From Cricetomys ansorgei (lineage: Eukaryota > Chordata > Mammalia > Rodentia > Nesomyidae): 64,000 nucleotides of DNA. Both the position numbers and the translations under genes were made by a program. The notes under the pieces were generated by a model. It had not been told where the DNA came from and did no database searches. It worked only from the letters and a program-made list of their open reading frames with translations. Of the stretch, positions 13,374-24,160 are shown in pieces (the first letter of the stretch is position 1; each line of letters begins with the position of its first letter). The DNA is taken from contig JAMJFZ010001816.1 in assembly GCA_026225945.1 (NCBI GenBank), positions 9,017,001 to 9,081,000 of the forward strand, in the 5' to 3' direction.

Positions 13374-14579
13374 TGAATAGAGGCAGCTATTTTTTATATA
13401 CCCTGACGTTCTTTCATATTTTGGATCCAGTGACACACTGAGGTACTGATAAAGATCAGAAAGACAAAGAAGAAAAACAACACCAAAACAAACCTGCTGT
13501 GCACTTTGTTGACAGCAAGACCCAGAGCAGAGTCCCTTCAGCTTCCCATAGCAACCCTGGTTCCTGAGAAACCTGGCTGCGAGTCATCTCTCCTTGTAAC
13601 TCAGACATATGAAAAACAAAAGGAAAAATAGAAACGCTATATATTTCAAATGTGCTCACTTAGAATACAGAGCTGCCCATAACATACTCTGCCAACTTCA
13701 ACCTTAGTGTTTACTGCTTTTAAAAGATTTGACTAGTGGTTTATAATATTAGAAAATAAAACACTTCTATGTATTTATAACCATATGTGTATGTATGTGT
13801 TTCTAAAACTATACAATTATGTAAGAATGATTTCTCAAGTTATTATTCATTATAAAGAATAATGAAGACAACACTAAAGTAAAAATAGAAAAAAATCTAA
13901 TTCTACTCAAACTATATTCCAGATAAAGAACGCAACTGCAAGAGATAAAAAACCAAACACAAAAAGAACAAAAAAAAAAAAAAGAAAAAAAAGAAAAATC
14001 CCTCAACAATGGCAAATTCCAGTGCAACTTAGCATTTTTATAATTTTTATAAAATGATACTGTAAGGGTTTGGGATAGTATCATCGAAAAATTCCACTCT
14101 GGAGTAGCTATTATTTTCAGATGCTAGAAACTGAAAATGAACCAATATAGGAAAAATCAGTCACTTCTTCTATGACTGTCAAAATAAAGTAAAATGTTCC
14201 CACTTTGTGAAGAAAATTTTTCTCCATATTATACTAGAGTTGCTCCCTATTTTTGTTCCTGAGTGTTAGTATATCTACAAAACAAAGCAACCTCTATTCA
14301 CCCATTCCCTTTCTTTCCCATGTCTTGATAAACTATGTTATCAGGTCACTATTTTTTCATCTACCAGGAAACTATTTGAGCTTTAGTCATCTGGTCCTTC
14401 TTGAGTTGATTTTTATGATACTATATGAATTCATATAGAGTTAAAATTATTTTTATCCTCATACCACACGTTAAGTCAATTTAATTTGTAGCTCAGAAAA
14501 GAATTATATGAAGGTAAATATAATTCTTTTCTTTCCTCTTTATTTTTTTAAATAATACTGCCATCCCTTGGTTTATTGA
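13369..14579. other. AT-rich unique DNA with an A-rich tract
   Basis: Nothing gene-like recognised. An A-rich tract at 13970-13998 could be an old retroposon tail, but no body could be assigned to it. An 18-bp perfect palindrome, CTATATGAATTCATATAG, is at 14421-14438. Confidence 0.5.
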
Positions 14580-14728
14580 CAGCAGTAGTAAAAGAATTGG
14601 TTTTAGGACACCAGCTGAATCTTACACTAGCCAGAATGACCAAAATAAATAAAACAAGTGACAGCTCATGCTGGTAGTGAGTATGTGGAATAAGGGTAAT
14701 AGTTATCCATGCTGGTGGGACTGTAAAC
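14580..14728 (+). mobile_element. Lx-like L1, ORF2 3' region, left part
   Basis: Left fragment of an L1 interrupted by the LTR that follows. It shows AAACAAGTGACAGCTCATGC, GAGTATGTGGAATAAGGG and GCTGGTGGGACTGTAAAC, the counterparts of the L1 stretch 'tgacagc..atgctggcgaggatgtggagaaa...ggtgggattgcaaactggtaca'. The sequence resumes at 15485. Frames are broken. Confidence 0.85.
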
Positions 14729-15042
14729 TGTAGAGGAACAGGCATCTGTGAAAGCTAGGAAGGGTCTATATGAAAGAATCACATTCAGAGACCTGGTCCA
14801 TATGGAATGTAGAAAGAATGTTAAGAATGCTGTTACATACCTTTAATCCCAGTATTCAGAAGACAGTAATGGTTCATGCCTTTAATCCCTAAAACAGAAA
14901 TGGAGTGTGGAAGCAGAGCTCGGGAGTCAGTGTCACACAGAAAATAACATCTGAGATGAGTAAGAGTGAAGGACAGGCAAAGTGACAAATCAAAAGTAGA
15001 GTTAGCAGAGTGAGTCAGAGTGAGGTCAGGTCCAGTTCTCAC

Positions 15043-15050
15043 TATATAAA
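15043..15050 (+). promoter_or_regulatory. LTR TATA box (copy A)
   Basis: TATATAAA about 310 bp into the LTR, 26 bp after the TGAGTCA motif. The homologous position in copy C reads TATAAAA, which supports it as the U3 core promoter. Confidence 0.6.
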
Positions 15051-15450
15051 GAGCTCACAGTTCACAGAGGTGAGCAGTCAGTTCCAGAGCAGTCAATTCC
15101 AGCAGGAAGTATGAGGCAAGCAGTCTGAAACAGGCAGACAGGGATAAGACATAGAGATGAAGATGACTTAGGATAAGGCAGGGAGGCTGACTGAGGTAAT
15201 ATGGAGTAGTGAGTTACAGAAGCAGGCAGTTTGGAGGAGAAAGTTGAAACCATAAGGGTCTGAGTTCAGAAGGAGCTAGTCAGGGTGGATCAATCAGAAG
15301 TTGGTCTCAGAGGCTTAAGACTAGATTATGTGGAGGCTGAGACTGAAGCCTTCCTTCTAGGTTTGAGCTGGCATTTTAAGTGTACATTATATGCAGGCTG
15401 AAATGATCCAAGGCTCCAGAACTAAGAACTGGCGATTGAATTAACCAAAG

Positions 15451-15456
15451 AATAAA
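15451..15456 (+). terminator. LTR polyadenylation signal (copy A)
   Basis: AATAAA, 28 bp before the LTR's right end, in the shared context GAATAAAAAGCTTTTG. The same signal is in copy C at 36971-36976, and reversed in copy B (18276-18281) and the copy D 3' part (60829-60834). Confidence 0.7.
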
Positions 15457-15484
15457 AAGCTTTTGCCCTTATTCTATGGCTACA

Positions 15485-17600
15485 GTAAACTTTTACAGTC
15501 ACTATGAAAATTAGAGTTATAGTTCTTCGGGAGACTAAGTATAGGTCTTCCTCAAGATTCAACTATATCTATATATACCAATCTTGAACATATATTAAAA
15601 GGAATCTATATTCTACCAGAAATACATGTGTGCTCAAGCATGTTCATTGCTGCTCTATTAATTGTAGCCAGAAGTTGAAAACAGCCAAGAGTGTCCAAAA
15701 ACAGCTAAGTGGATAAAGAAAATGTGATACATTTACAGAATAAAATATTATTCAGCTGCTACAAAAATGAAATCAAGAAAGTCACAGGGAAATGGATGGA
15801 GCTAGAAAGAATTATCCTGAGTGAGGTAACTCAGCTGTAGAAAGACAAATGGGATATGTATTTACCTATATGCGGATGTTAGTCGTTAGGTTTTGGCAAA
15901 CAGGCTAGCATCCATAAAAACACAGACTTTATGTTGAGAGAGAAGGTCTGGTGGTAGTGGGGAATCTCTCTAGGAAGGGGAAATAAAAGAGAATTATGGA
16001 TGGACAGAGGTGGAGACTGGTACAGGAGGACCAAGTGGGGAAGGAAAAGGAGACCTATGAAGTAAGTATAGGGAGTGAGAGAGAAATCGTGGGACACTTT
16101 GAGAGGTCATGTGGAAATCTAATATATGTACACACACATACACACATATGCACACACACACATTCATACTTGCACAGATACACAGACACAGAAATAGACA
16201 CACACAAACACACACATTGTTGAGACAATGTCACAACTAGAGATCTCACCACCAAATGAAACCTCCTGTCCTGGGAATGGGTTACAGTTAACTGAGACTC
16301 TTTGCCAAAGGGGCCCAATAGAAATCTCTAAATAACCTAGGTTATGGCTAAGGCTGTTTGCTCTCTAGAAACAGATGGTAAGGCTCTATTGCTGAAGAAA
16401 ACACTTACCTAACTCAATAAACATGGAGAAGTAGAGCTGGTGTCTACCTAGGGTCTTCATCCCCTGCTGACTGCTATTCATGGTACTGGAATGTACCCTG
16501 CATGCTACTAGAGGAGAAAGAAAAACCCCAACCCAGCTACAATCACTTTGATTCATGGAAGTGACCTTCCTGCAAGATATTGTGAAAGTAGCCTACCATT
16601 GCTTACTTGGAATTAAGGCCCTTCCTTAAGATAAAATCCATGCCTGACACTACTCTGGTAGTCAAGGATCTGAAATTATATAGGGCATGGACTTAGGGTA
16701 AATACTACTAAATACAAATACTACTGTTCTGCTAAAGAATTAGAGCAGTGCCTTGCTCAGCCGTCATTACAGAAAGTTTTTCCCACATTAGACAGGAACA
16801 AATACAGAGACCCACAATGTGCAGAGTGAGAGACCTTCCTTGGGACCCTGAATCCCAAAGGAGATGTCCTCATCAAATCCCTCACTCAGGGCACAGGGAA
16901 CTCTATAGAAGAGGGTGCAGAAAATTATAAGCCAGTGGGAATGGAGGACACGAAGCGGGGCACCAAGGGCCTTTTGGTTACAACAGGACTGGTTCACAAA
17001 TGAACTCAGAGAGGATTGCAGCATGCAAAGAACTTACACAGGTCTAAGCCAAATGGGTCTCAGTGCTGAGAAGGGAAGTGGACATGAACACCTATCCCTA
17101 ACTGAGAAGCTATTTGTAATTGATAACTGCTCACAAAGAAAAAAATAGTTTTCTCCAGTGGAGTCTTACTGGTTATACAAACCACATATAATTGCAGGCC
17201 TCGTGCACAGCAGTAGATCGCAAATAGAGAACAAACTCTATGATATTTTTCATTGCTGATGTTGAGGTTTTGTGTCTTATAATGCTTTGTCTGGGCTTTT
17301 GTTTTCTCTCAGTTCTTATGCTTATATATTATGTTTTTAATCTTCTTTTATGGGTTTTCTCAGTGTGTGAGTGTGTCTGTGTTTCTATGAGTTGCCTGTC
17401 TTTATTCTTTGGATCTTTTTATGCTGCTTGTTTGTTTTATTTTATCTTATTTTCCTAGTTTTGTTCTGTTCTTTTTCTAACAAGGGCGAGAGAGGGTTTG
17501 GATTTGGTGGTTTGGGATAGCAAAGATAGGGAAGAAGTTGGGGGATAGGAAATGATAATCACACTATGTTTTATTAAAATTTTCTATTTTCACCAAAAAT
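15485..17600 (+). mobile_element. Lx-like L1, ORF2 end and 3' UTR, right part
   Basis: Continuation of the L1 split by LTR copy A. ORF2 C-terminal landmarks come first: CATTGCTGCTCTATTAATTG, TAGCCAGAAGTTGAAAACAG, GAAATGGATGGAGCTAGAAA and ATCCTGAGTGAGGTAACTCA. The 3' UTR of rodent L1 follows: GAAGGGGAAATAAAAGAGAA, GATGTCCTCATCAAATCCCT, GGCCTCGTGCACAGCAGTAG and CATAATGCTTTGTCTGGGC-like sequence. CA-rich repeats (16130-16216) sit within it. Many stops; not active. The right limit is approximate. Confidence 0.85.
16130..16216. repeat. imperfect (CA)n in L1 3' UTR
   Basis: Interrupted CA-rich array (ACACACACATACACACATATG and similar) inside the L1 tail. Frames on both strands across it are low-complexity artefacts. 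Confidence 0.9.
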
Positions 17601-18240
17601 TGTTGAAAAAAATCACTATATGGATGCTCAAGCCTTTAGTTAGACCTTACGTATAATTCATATACCTCCTCTCAAACACTTTTAATTACCTTAATTTTCT
17701 ACAGTACCCATTTTTATGTAAATTCTGTGTAGATGGTTATTTGCAGTGAGTTGTTTAAATACAATTATAAGGTAAAAATACCTATATATGTTCAGTATTG
17801 TTGTAATTTACCCCCAGTTGGCCTAAGGCTTAGTGGGTCTTCAAATAGGAAAACCCTGGATGCAGAGGACTGCCTGTAGTTTTATTGTGTTAAGATGAAC
17901 ATATTGTCAAACCATTTAAATATTTATTGCAGTTAAGAATTTGTTATAAGACATGTTTTTAAAACATACAAAAATATAAGTTGTCAATTTAAGAAACATT
18001 AATAAAACGTTTGTTTATTCAGGACAGTATTTTAGTGCTTCTTCCTATCTTGAAATGATTTCTTTTCTGTTTTAGTAATATGGCAACATGTTTATTTTCA
18101 ATATAGAACACTATTGCTATTGATTTCATCATAGCAACATAATAAAAGTAAAATTACATCAGATGAGATGCTCATGGTTACTAACAATCTCAGAGGAGAA
18201 TTACCAACTCAAGCTGGAAACAAAACAAGATAATGAAATT
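17601..18240. other. AT-rich unique DNA, no gene seen
   Basis: Lies between the L1 tail and LTR copy B. No coding or repeat signal recognised. Confidence 0.55.
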
Positions 18241-18246
18241 AAATAG

Positions 18247-18940
18247 TGTAGTCATTGATTCAGGGTAAAAGGCAATTTATTCTTTGTCTAATTCAATCCC
18301 TCCTCTAGTCCTGGAGTCCTGGAACATCTCGGCCTCCATACTATGTAATCCATCTCCATACAATCTAGAATGTTTAAGCCTCCAAGACTTACTGCTGACT
18401 GAGCCACTTTGACTAGCTCCTTCTTAACTCAGATCTGTATTGGACTCAACTGCCTCTTCTGGTTGGCTAATTCAACCCACTTTCTGTTATGACTCAAACT
18501 CTTCTCTAAGCTGACTGGTTCAAACTCATCTTCTGAGCATACTGACTGTTTCTGAGCTCTTTTGACTCTTATTGACTCTGGCTGATTATCTGACTGTTTC
18601 AGACTGCTTCAAACTGCTTGATACTGCTTCTGTGACTCTCCTTATACTGTCCAGACAACTTCTGGAACTGACTGCTTTTGTGTTTCTTTGAACTCTGTGT
18701 CTCTCTAAACACTTTCTCTGATTCATCACTTTACCTGCCCTTTACTCTGACTTATCTCAGGTATCACTTCCTTTCTGACACTGACTCCTTCTGAGCTCTG
18801 CTTCCTGTCCCCTCAGTGCTGGGATTAAAGGCACATAGTAGCATTGCCTTCTGAATACTGGGATTAAAGTTGTGTACTAACATTCTTTCTGCCCTAGAGC
18901 TGCTGTGCTGCTCAATTAAAATATTAAATATTCCTCTATA
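18247..18940 (-). mobile_element. solo LTR, same family, reverse (copy B)
   Basis: A 694-bp solo LTR in reverse. On the plus strand it starts TGTAGTCATTGATTC and ends ATTCCTCTATA (the expected CA has become TA), with a perfect 6-bp duplication, AAATAG, at 18241-18246 and 18941-18946. The reversed AATAAA is at 18276-18281. Two 39-bp units (GGGATTAAAG) end at 18830 and 18869. The body is rich in CTGACT/GACTGCTTC words, the reverse of the CAGTC/GAGTCAG words of copies A and C. Shorter than copy C through internal deletions. Confidence 0.87.
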
Positions 18941-18946
18941 AAATAG

Positions 18947-19254
18947 AAATGATAATTAAGGAGAAATAATATTTTTTGTGAGAATAGATATTTGTTCTAA
19001 CTTGTAGTAAGTTGAAATAATAAAATCTTCACTGAGCCAAATTTTCATCCTTCATATATAAAATAAAATTGATAAATAGTTTATACTTAAGAAAATATTT
19101 CCTCTCATGTATACTGTATTGCAATATACATGAGAAGAAAAGGTTTCAGTGTTGTGAAATACAATTGAATAAATCCTGTTAAAGCACCATCATTACTGGT
19201 AATTGAAAATATATACTATAACTTTACTCCTCCAAGATAAAAAACTATCACCAA
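18947..19254. other. AT-rich unique DNA, no gene seen
   Basis: Short interval between LTR copy B and an L1 tail; nothing recognised. Confidence 0.5.
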
Positions 19255-19378
19255 ACAATGGCTGCTGAAAGGGGGAATCAACTTTCTTCAAGAATAATTG
19301 CCTTGATAGCTTATCCCATTATAAGTGGCCTGCCCTGAACATATATGTACATATGAGCTCCCTAAATGGACTCAGTAG

Positions 19379-19426
<48 letters not shown>

Positions 19427-19580
19427 AATAATGTTTAATAATAGGTCATTAACTTGAGAAAGATAGATTCATGGATGAGGGGGAACTTGGAGGGAAAGAC
19501 ATAGGAGTAGAAATGATGAAACTGCTCATGTATGAAATTATAAAAAAAAAACTAAATTAAAATTTAAAAAGTAAGAGATA
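19255..19580 (+). mobile_element. L1 3' UTR tail fragment
   Basis: Matches the distal rodent L1 3' UTR: ATGGCTGCTGAAAGGGGGAA, AACATATATGTACATATGAG, AATGGACTCAGTAG, a (CA)n array, then GAGGGGGAACTTGGAGGGAA and a terminal TGAAATTATAAAAAAAAAAC. Only the last few hundred bases of the element are present. Confidence 0.75.
19381..19426. repeat. (CA)n microsatellite
   Basis: About 23 CA units with one T interruption (CACATACACA), inside the L1 tail. Confidence 0.97.
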
Positions 19581-20149
19581 ATAAATAGTTTCAACAACCA
19601 CAGAATTTACCAAGATTAGCACTGTGTTTTTCTTTGATTCTACAAAACAGTCAGGATTTGAATATTGACAGGATATTGAAAATATTAATTTCATAGCCCA
19701 AAGCAGAAATAAATACTAATATGCGGTCTATGAACACATTTGTATATACACGCAAGCCTATTCTGGTTCTGTATAACACACAAACACACGGGATTATTTT
19801 TTCCAAACCAGAAATAGATTCTTTGCTAAAGTGTATTTTTTTCACTCTTTGTATTGATTGTGAAACCATAAATTGCCAAGTGTAATGCAGCAAGCAAGAA
19901 GGGAACATGAATGTGTACTCGTTTTCTTCTGTGCTCTGATGCACAATCTGCCCTTTTCTCTACCAATTTTGTGCTGGCGACTCCTGCCTTGTTGCTTTCA
20001 GCTACAAAGTAAGGCTATTTATCTTAAGGTTGACCAATGATGAAGTTTAGTAACCACTGCTGAACAAGGTTGGGAAGGAAATACCTTGTGTGCCAAGCCA
20101 TTTTCATCATTCTGACAGTGTACTTGCACTGGGCATGCAAAATGAGAGC
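19581..20149. other. unique DNA, no gene seen
   Basis: A 97-codon frame on the minus strand (19651-19944) shows no recognised motif. No repeat family identified. Confidence 0.5.
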
Positions 20150-20245
20150 ACTGAAGATGAGGTCTATTCAAATAACCAGAACCTGTTCATGAATCGCACT
20201 AAAGATGAGGTCTATTCAAATAACCAGAACCTGTTCATGAATCGC
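20150..20245. repeat. 48-bp tandem duplication
   Basis: Two adjacent 48-bp copies, 20150-20197 and 20198-20245, starting ACTGAAGATGAGG and ACTAAAGATGAGG and ending ATGAATCGC. They differ at a single base. The unit length is a multiple of 3, and an ATG frame (20135-20251, 38 codons) reads through both copies with the repeated peptide DEVYSNNQNLFMNR. Too short to call a gene. Confidence 0.97.
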
Positions 20246-21197
20246 CCATAAGGAGTGATCAGAACACTTTTATACACACTCATCAGACACATTTTTCTAT
20301 TTGGTATAAAATTAAAGAACTGACTCTTCATACTTTTAGCAACTTCCTTTTTTCTGCCTCCCAAGTTCCTGGGTACTACTGCATTTACACAATGTCACTT
20401 GATATATGGCTTCAACTCACTTTGCATTCCCTGCTTTCATCTTTCTACTTATTCTTACCTAACAAATATTTAAATATTTATATAAATAGTTATATAAATA
20501 TTTAATAGTCTAGAAAGAACTTTATTTTATCAGGAAATTTTTTCCTAGAAGACCAAAAGTTTATTATGAGATAATAAAATCTATTTCTATAATATGAGGA
20601 AAATTATTATTAAGTAAAATAACCTCCCCAAATATATTACATGTACAAAGAACTACATATTAATTAATTTACCAACCATTAACAGTTAGAGTCACAGTGA
20701 CTACTGCAATATTAGTTTTATTCTTTCTTGGCAACAAATATGCTATATCAAAATAATGCAATGAGTGAAATGTCATTAGGCAGAATGCATATATAATTAC
20801 ATATATATATATATACACAAATATATTTACACATATATTAATTATAGTATATAGAGGTATTGAATGCCAATGAAAATTACATTTTATATTTATAATAAAC
20901 ATTTGTCACATTGATAGTGAACTTCTAACAACTTAAGCAAAAATATTTTTATTTTGGTGTTAAATTAGTATGTATGTATTCTGTATATGTTGGAAAGCCA
21001 TTTTAAAGGCCTTTGTTTTCAAAAGTCTTGCTTTTCTATTTAGAAGCTTCGCTGCACCTCAAACCTTTATACAGTTAATCCCATCAATAAACCAAATACT
21101 TATTTCAAAAGCATATTGGTAGGAAAGGATGCACTGAAACTAATCTCCAGTTTGCATGGTATAGAACTGTTTAAGAATTTCAATTTTTATTATTTTT
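20246..21197. other. AT-rich unique DNA with inverted repeat
   Basis: No gene recognised. A 16-bp-armed inverted repeat lies at 20470-20505, and TA/CA-rich sequence at 20790-20840. Confidence 0.55.
20470..20505. repeat. inverted repeat, 16-bp arms
   Basis: TTAAATATTTATATAA (20470-20485) and TTATATAAATATTTAA (20490-20505), perfect complements separated by ATAG. Could extrude as a cruciform, but it is made only of A and T. Confidence 0.95.
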
Positions 21198-21400
21198 AAT
21201 TAAGTGTCTATGTGTGTGTGTTGAGGAAGGGTATGCTTCCAAGAGGTAATGTGCCCACAGAATCCAGACATACTGGATCTCCTGAAGCTGGAGTCACAGT
21301 CAATACGTTATAAGCTGCCTTATGTAGGTGCTGGGAGCTGACCTCAGATCCTCTGTAAGAGCAGCATGTCCTCTTGACCTCTGACTCTCAGTCCTGGAAT
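21198..21400 (-). mobile_element. B2-superfamily SINE (B3-like), old
   Basis: Reverse orientation. CCACAGAATCCAGACATACT, CTGGATCTCCTGAAGCTGGA, GTAGGTGCTGGGAGCTGACC, TCAGATCCTCTGTAAGAGCA and CATGTCCTCTTGACC are in the order of the reversed tRNA-derived head of B2/B3 elements (...gtgctgggaaccgaactcgggtcctctgcaagagcag...). The 3' tail side starts TGTGTGTGTGTT. Confidence 0.78.
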
Positions 21401-22078
21401 GGAATTCTTAAATAAAACTAGGTAGTTGCTTCCTGGGTGATGTTTAAAGCTTTCATCTGTGGAGCTTTAAGGGTAAATTTTATAACATAGAGCTTAGATT
21501 TAACCATGTGAAATAAAGAATTTACAACTCCATACCATATTATTGCAAGTAAAGACAGATTACATAACTCATATCTCAAATGTAATATAATGGTCCCTCA
21601 ATTTGGGATGGGAGATTTATTACAGATTCTAAATTTGTTGATATGCCCACATTTACTTACTATCTATACTTTGACTAGGGTAGTTCTCTATAACAACCTT
21701 CATCTATTGAGAAAAGAAGCTTTTTGATGAGGAGTGAAAGCCTCACTCATCTCTGTGAATAAGTATAAGTATTTAGAAGATGATAAGATAGAGTCAATTT
21801 AATAAAATGATAGTAATTGGCTCTCCCCTAGGGTCTACGACCTACACAGTCATGGGTTCTTGTCTAGGTTCACAATATCAGCCATGAATTCACTCCCAAT
21901 CAGCAGACATTAGATATAATCAAACAACTCTCTGTTACCCTCAAGATATCAGTTCCATTATTGCACCATTGAGCACATTTTGCCAAGCCAGTTGCTACTG
22001 TACCTTACTGGATTTACAGTGGCATGACTTCTCTCCATCTGTCTCTGAAAGGGAAATGAAAAAAAAAATCTTTATACG
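21401..22078. other. unique DNA, no gene seen
   Basis: No coding or repeat signal recognised. Confidence 0.55.
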
Positions 22079-22088
22079 CACGCACACG

Positions 22089-22121
<33 letters not shown>

Positions 22122-22160
22122 GTATATATATATATATATATATACACATACATATATATA
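22079..22160. repeat. compound (CA)n(TA)n microsatellite
   Basis: CG/CA start, about 14 CA units, TGTG, about 12 TA units, then CACATACA and (TA)n. Seen directly. Confidence 0.96.
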
Positions 22161-22859
22161 CTCCTATACCATCCATCTCATATGTATAGGGATATTAAAC
22201 AAAGTAATTTATTTTATTGAGAGAACAAAAATATTTCATAGTGATGATAAAAATGAACATATTCAATGGTTGCAAATTTTATAATAATATTCTACTGAAA
22301 TATTTAGCTTTTCAAGTTACGTTTTTCATGCTATTACTTTTGTATACCTATGCACATTCATAGAACCATTAATTCTGTAAACATGTAAGTTCTCATAAAA
22401 TCATATAAATCCCTTTTCAGGCCTTGAAACTACTTCAGCATTGGTCTTTCCTATTTCTTTCAGGCTTTCTAGCAATGAGGATAACATCGCTACTGTTCAC
22501 CATTTCACAGTCTAAGGATTCCAATGATGTCTTGGTTACTGCACAATAGTGTCAGGCAATATAGAGCAGTCAACAGGTAGCATCGAATGATCCCAGAAAA
22601 CTCAGTGAGTTGAGAGGATTATTCAGTATATGTAAGAAATTCTATGCACTTGGCTTTCTTGCCTCACAATATAGATTCAGTTATGAGTATTACTACCATG
22701 GTTGCTTGCTAGATCTTTGAGATTATGTAAAGAAACTAAAGTGAAAGATTTTTTCTAAATTGGATTAAAGTTATAGTGTTTTAATGTTTGCTATAGAGGT
22801 GCTAGTAATTTTAGTTTCTTCTCTTTATGTTACTTATCCTTAAAATACCAACACCTTTC
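22161..22859. other. AT-rich unique DNA, no gene seen
   Basis: No gene or repeat recognised. Confidence 0.55.
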
Positions 22860-23441
22860 TGCTGCTTGCACATCTATGGGTTTGATCTCCAGCCCAGGGT
22901 TCAGTCCCTTTCAGTTTCTTTGATGTGACAGGCAGGCTGCAGGGTGCGAAGATGGGGGCAAGTAAAAAAAGACCTTCTTTCCTTGCTGGAGAAATTCTCT
23001 GACAAAATCTCTTCTCCTGGTAAGGAAACACTCATCATGAAACCCCCTGTGGCTGCCTTTAACAACTGTTCCTCTTCCCCCTGCAAGAGCCAAGAGATCT
23101 TCCTTGTTTTCCTACAGTGATTTCTAATTTGTACCTGTATGGATGGTCCTAATGGGATCAGTGAGGGCACACAGGCTATACAGCTCAGGTGGGTTTTGCT
23201 CTCAGGTTGCCCACACCCAGTTTCCCACAATCCAATTATCCTTACCAGTGGGAATCCCAGAAATTCTGCTACAGGAAATCAGATCTCTGAGTCTTTCTGT
23301 CCTTCCACATTTGGGGTCATGGTCTGGGCTTCAATCTTAGATAATTTGTCTGCAAAGAGATTCTGGTATTCAGTTTGTCCAAGCATTTTTTTTGAAACAA
23401 TAATAATGATAATTTTAAACAGCTTTGCATGTCAGTGCTGA
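22860..23441. other. GC-richer segment open on both strands, unassigned
   Basis: Noticeably less AT-rich than its flanks. The minus strand has a 109-codon frame (22901-23230) and the plus strand a 100-codon frame (23139-23441); they overlap by about 90 bp. The minus frame is rich in Glu, Lys and Ser in its middle (LLKAATGGFMMSVSLPGEE). I recognise no domain, no SINE or L1 landmarks and no splice-site pattern. It could be an old ERV, a processed pseudogene piece or chance. Confidence 0.35.
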
Positions 23442-24160
23442 AGCACTAAGACTCCAAGAGAAAAATTTTAAATTACTTTTTCATTTTCCCTCAGAGAAGA
23501 ATATATTTCTAAAAAGTGATTGGATGTGCACTGTGGTATTGTCGTAGTTGTCAAGGAGGGATGGGATTCTGCATTCTCTATTACTTCTGTTTTCTTTAGT
23601 TCCCTTGATGTGTACTTAAATTGGAGCCCAGGAACACCTTGTGGACGGCTATTCTGATTGCTAAGAAGTATTATGACTTTACTCACATCTTAGAGAAAGT
23701 ATAATAAGAATATAAACAGCAAAGGAAATGATAAAAATATGTGTCTATGCATATCCCAATTATCTGCTATCCTGCTGAGGACAATTGTATTTTGGATATG
23801 ATATGACAGTTACTTGGCTCAGGGGAGATGCTTTTCTGCTATGAAGATTTTCTAGTATACAGCATACCTAGAAACAATCGTAAGACAGGAATTTTGGAAG
23901 TACATTCTTTGAGCACTGATAGTTAGCATATGCCTCTTTTGCAGCCTGTTCCACTTGCCTGTGTTCTATATACTGACAGGGGAATAGTCAGAAGAACAAT
24001 GTCAATATTTTTGAAATGTGAATATGATTAAGGCACAGTCAGATAGTATAATACTATTTTCAACACTTACATGTCATCATTTCTCAAGGGAAGAAATATT
24101 TTCCATTGAAAAGAATTTTTTTCCTTATGAAAATACAAATGGTTTCAAACATTTAAACAC
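23442..24160. other. unique DNA, no gene seen
   Basis: No coding or repeat signal recognised. Confidence 0.5.

Larger units (their letters stand above)
14729..15484 (+). mobile_element. solo LTR, class II-type ERV (copy A)
   Basis: A complete 756-bp solo long terminal repeat. It begins TGTAGAGGAACAGG, ends TTCTATGGCTACA (inverted ends TGTAG/CTACA), and is flanked by a perfect 6-bp target duplication, GTAAAC (14723-14728 and 15485-15490), inside an L1. A TATA box is at 15043 and AATAAA at 15451; TGAGTCA (AP-1-type) is at 15011-15017. Two 39-bp tandem units with CTTTAATCCC start at 14841 and 14880. Relative to copy C it lacks about 33 bp just before the right end. There is no internal retroviral sequence. 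The 6-bp duplication fits ERV2/class II elements; mysTR-like elements of cricetids are a candidate but unproven. Confidence 0.88.

Noticed and set aside
14421..14438. 18-bp perfect palindrome CTATATGAATTCATATAG
   Set aside because: One such palindrome is not surprising in 64 kb of AT-rich sequence; no flanking feature supports a role.
14729..15484. Possibility of a provirus with genes beside the LTRs
   Set aside because: Copies A, B and C are each closed by their own target duplication with no internal sequence, so they are solo LTRs. No gag, pol or env frame was seen in the window.
15994..16318. Overlapping Cys/Val/Thr-rich frames on both strands
   Set aside because: Translations of CA/TG simple repeat within an L1 3' UTR.
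14580..17600. Possibility of an intact, active L1
   Set aside because: Only the ORF2 end and 3' UTR are present, with stops, and it is interrupted by a solo LTR.
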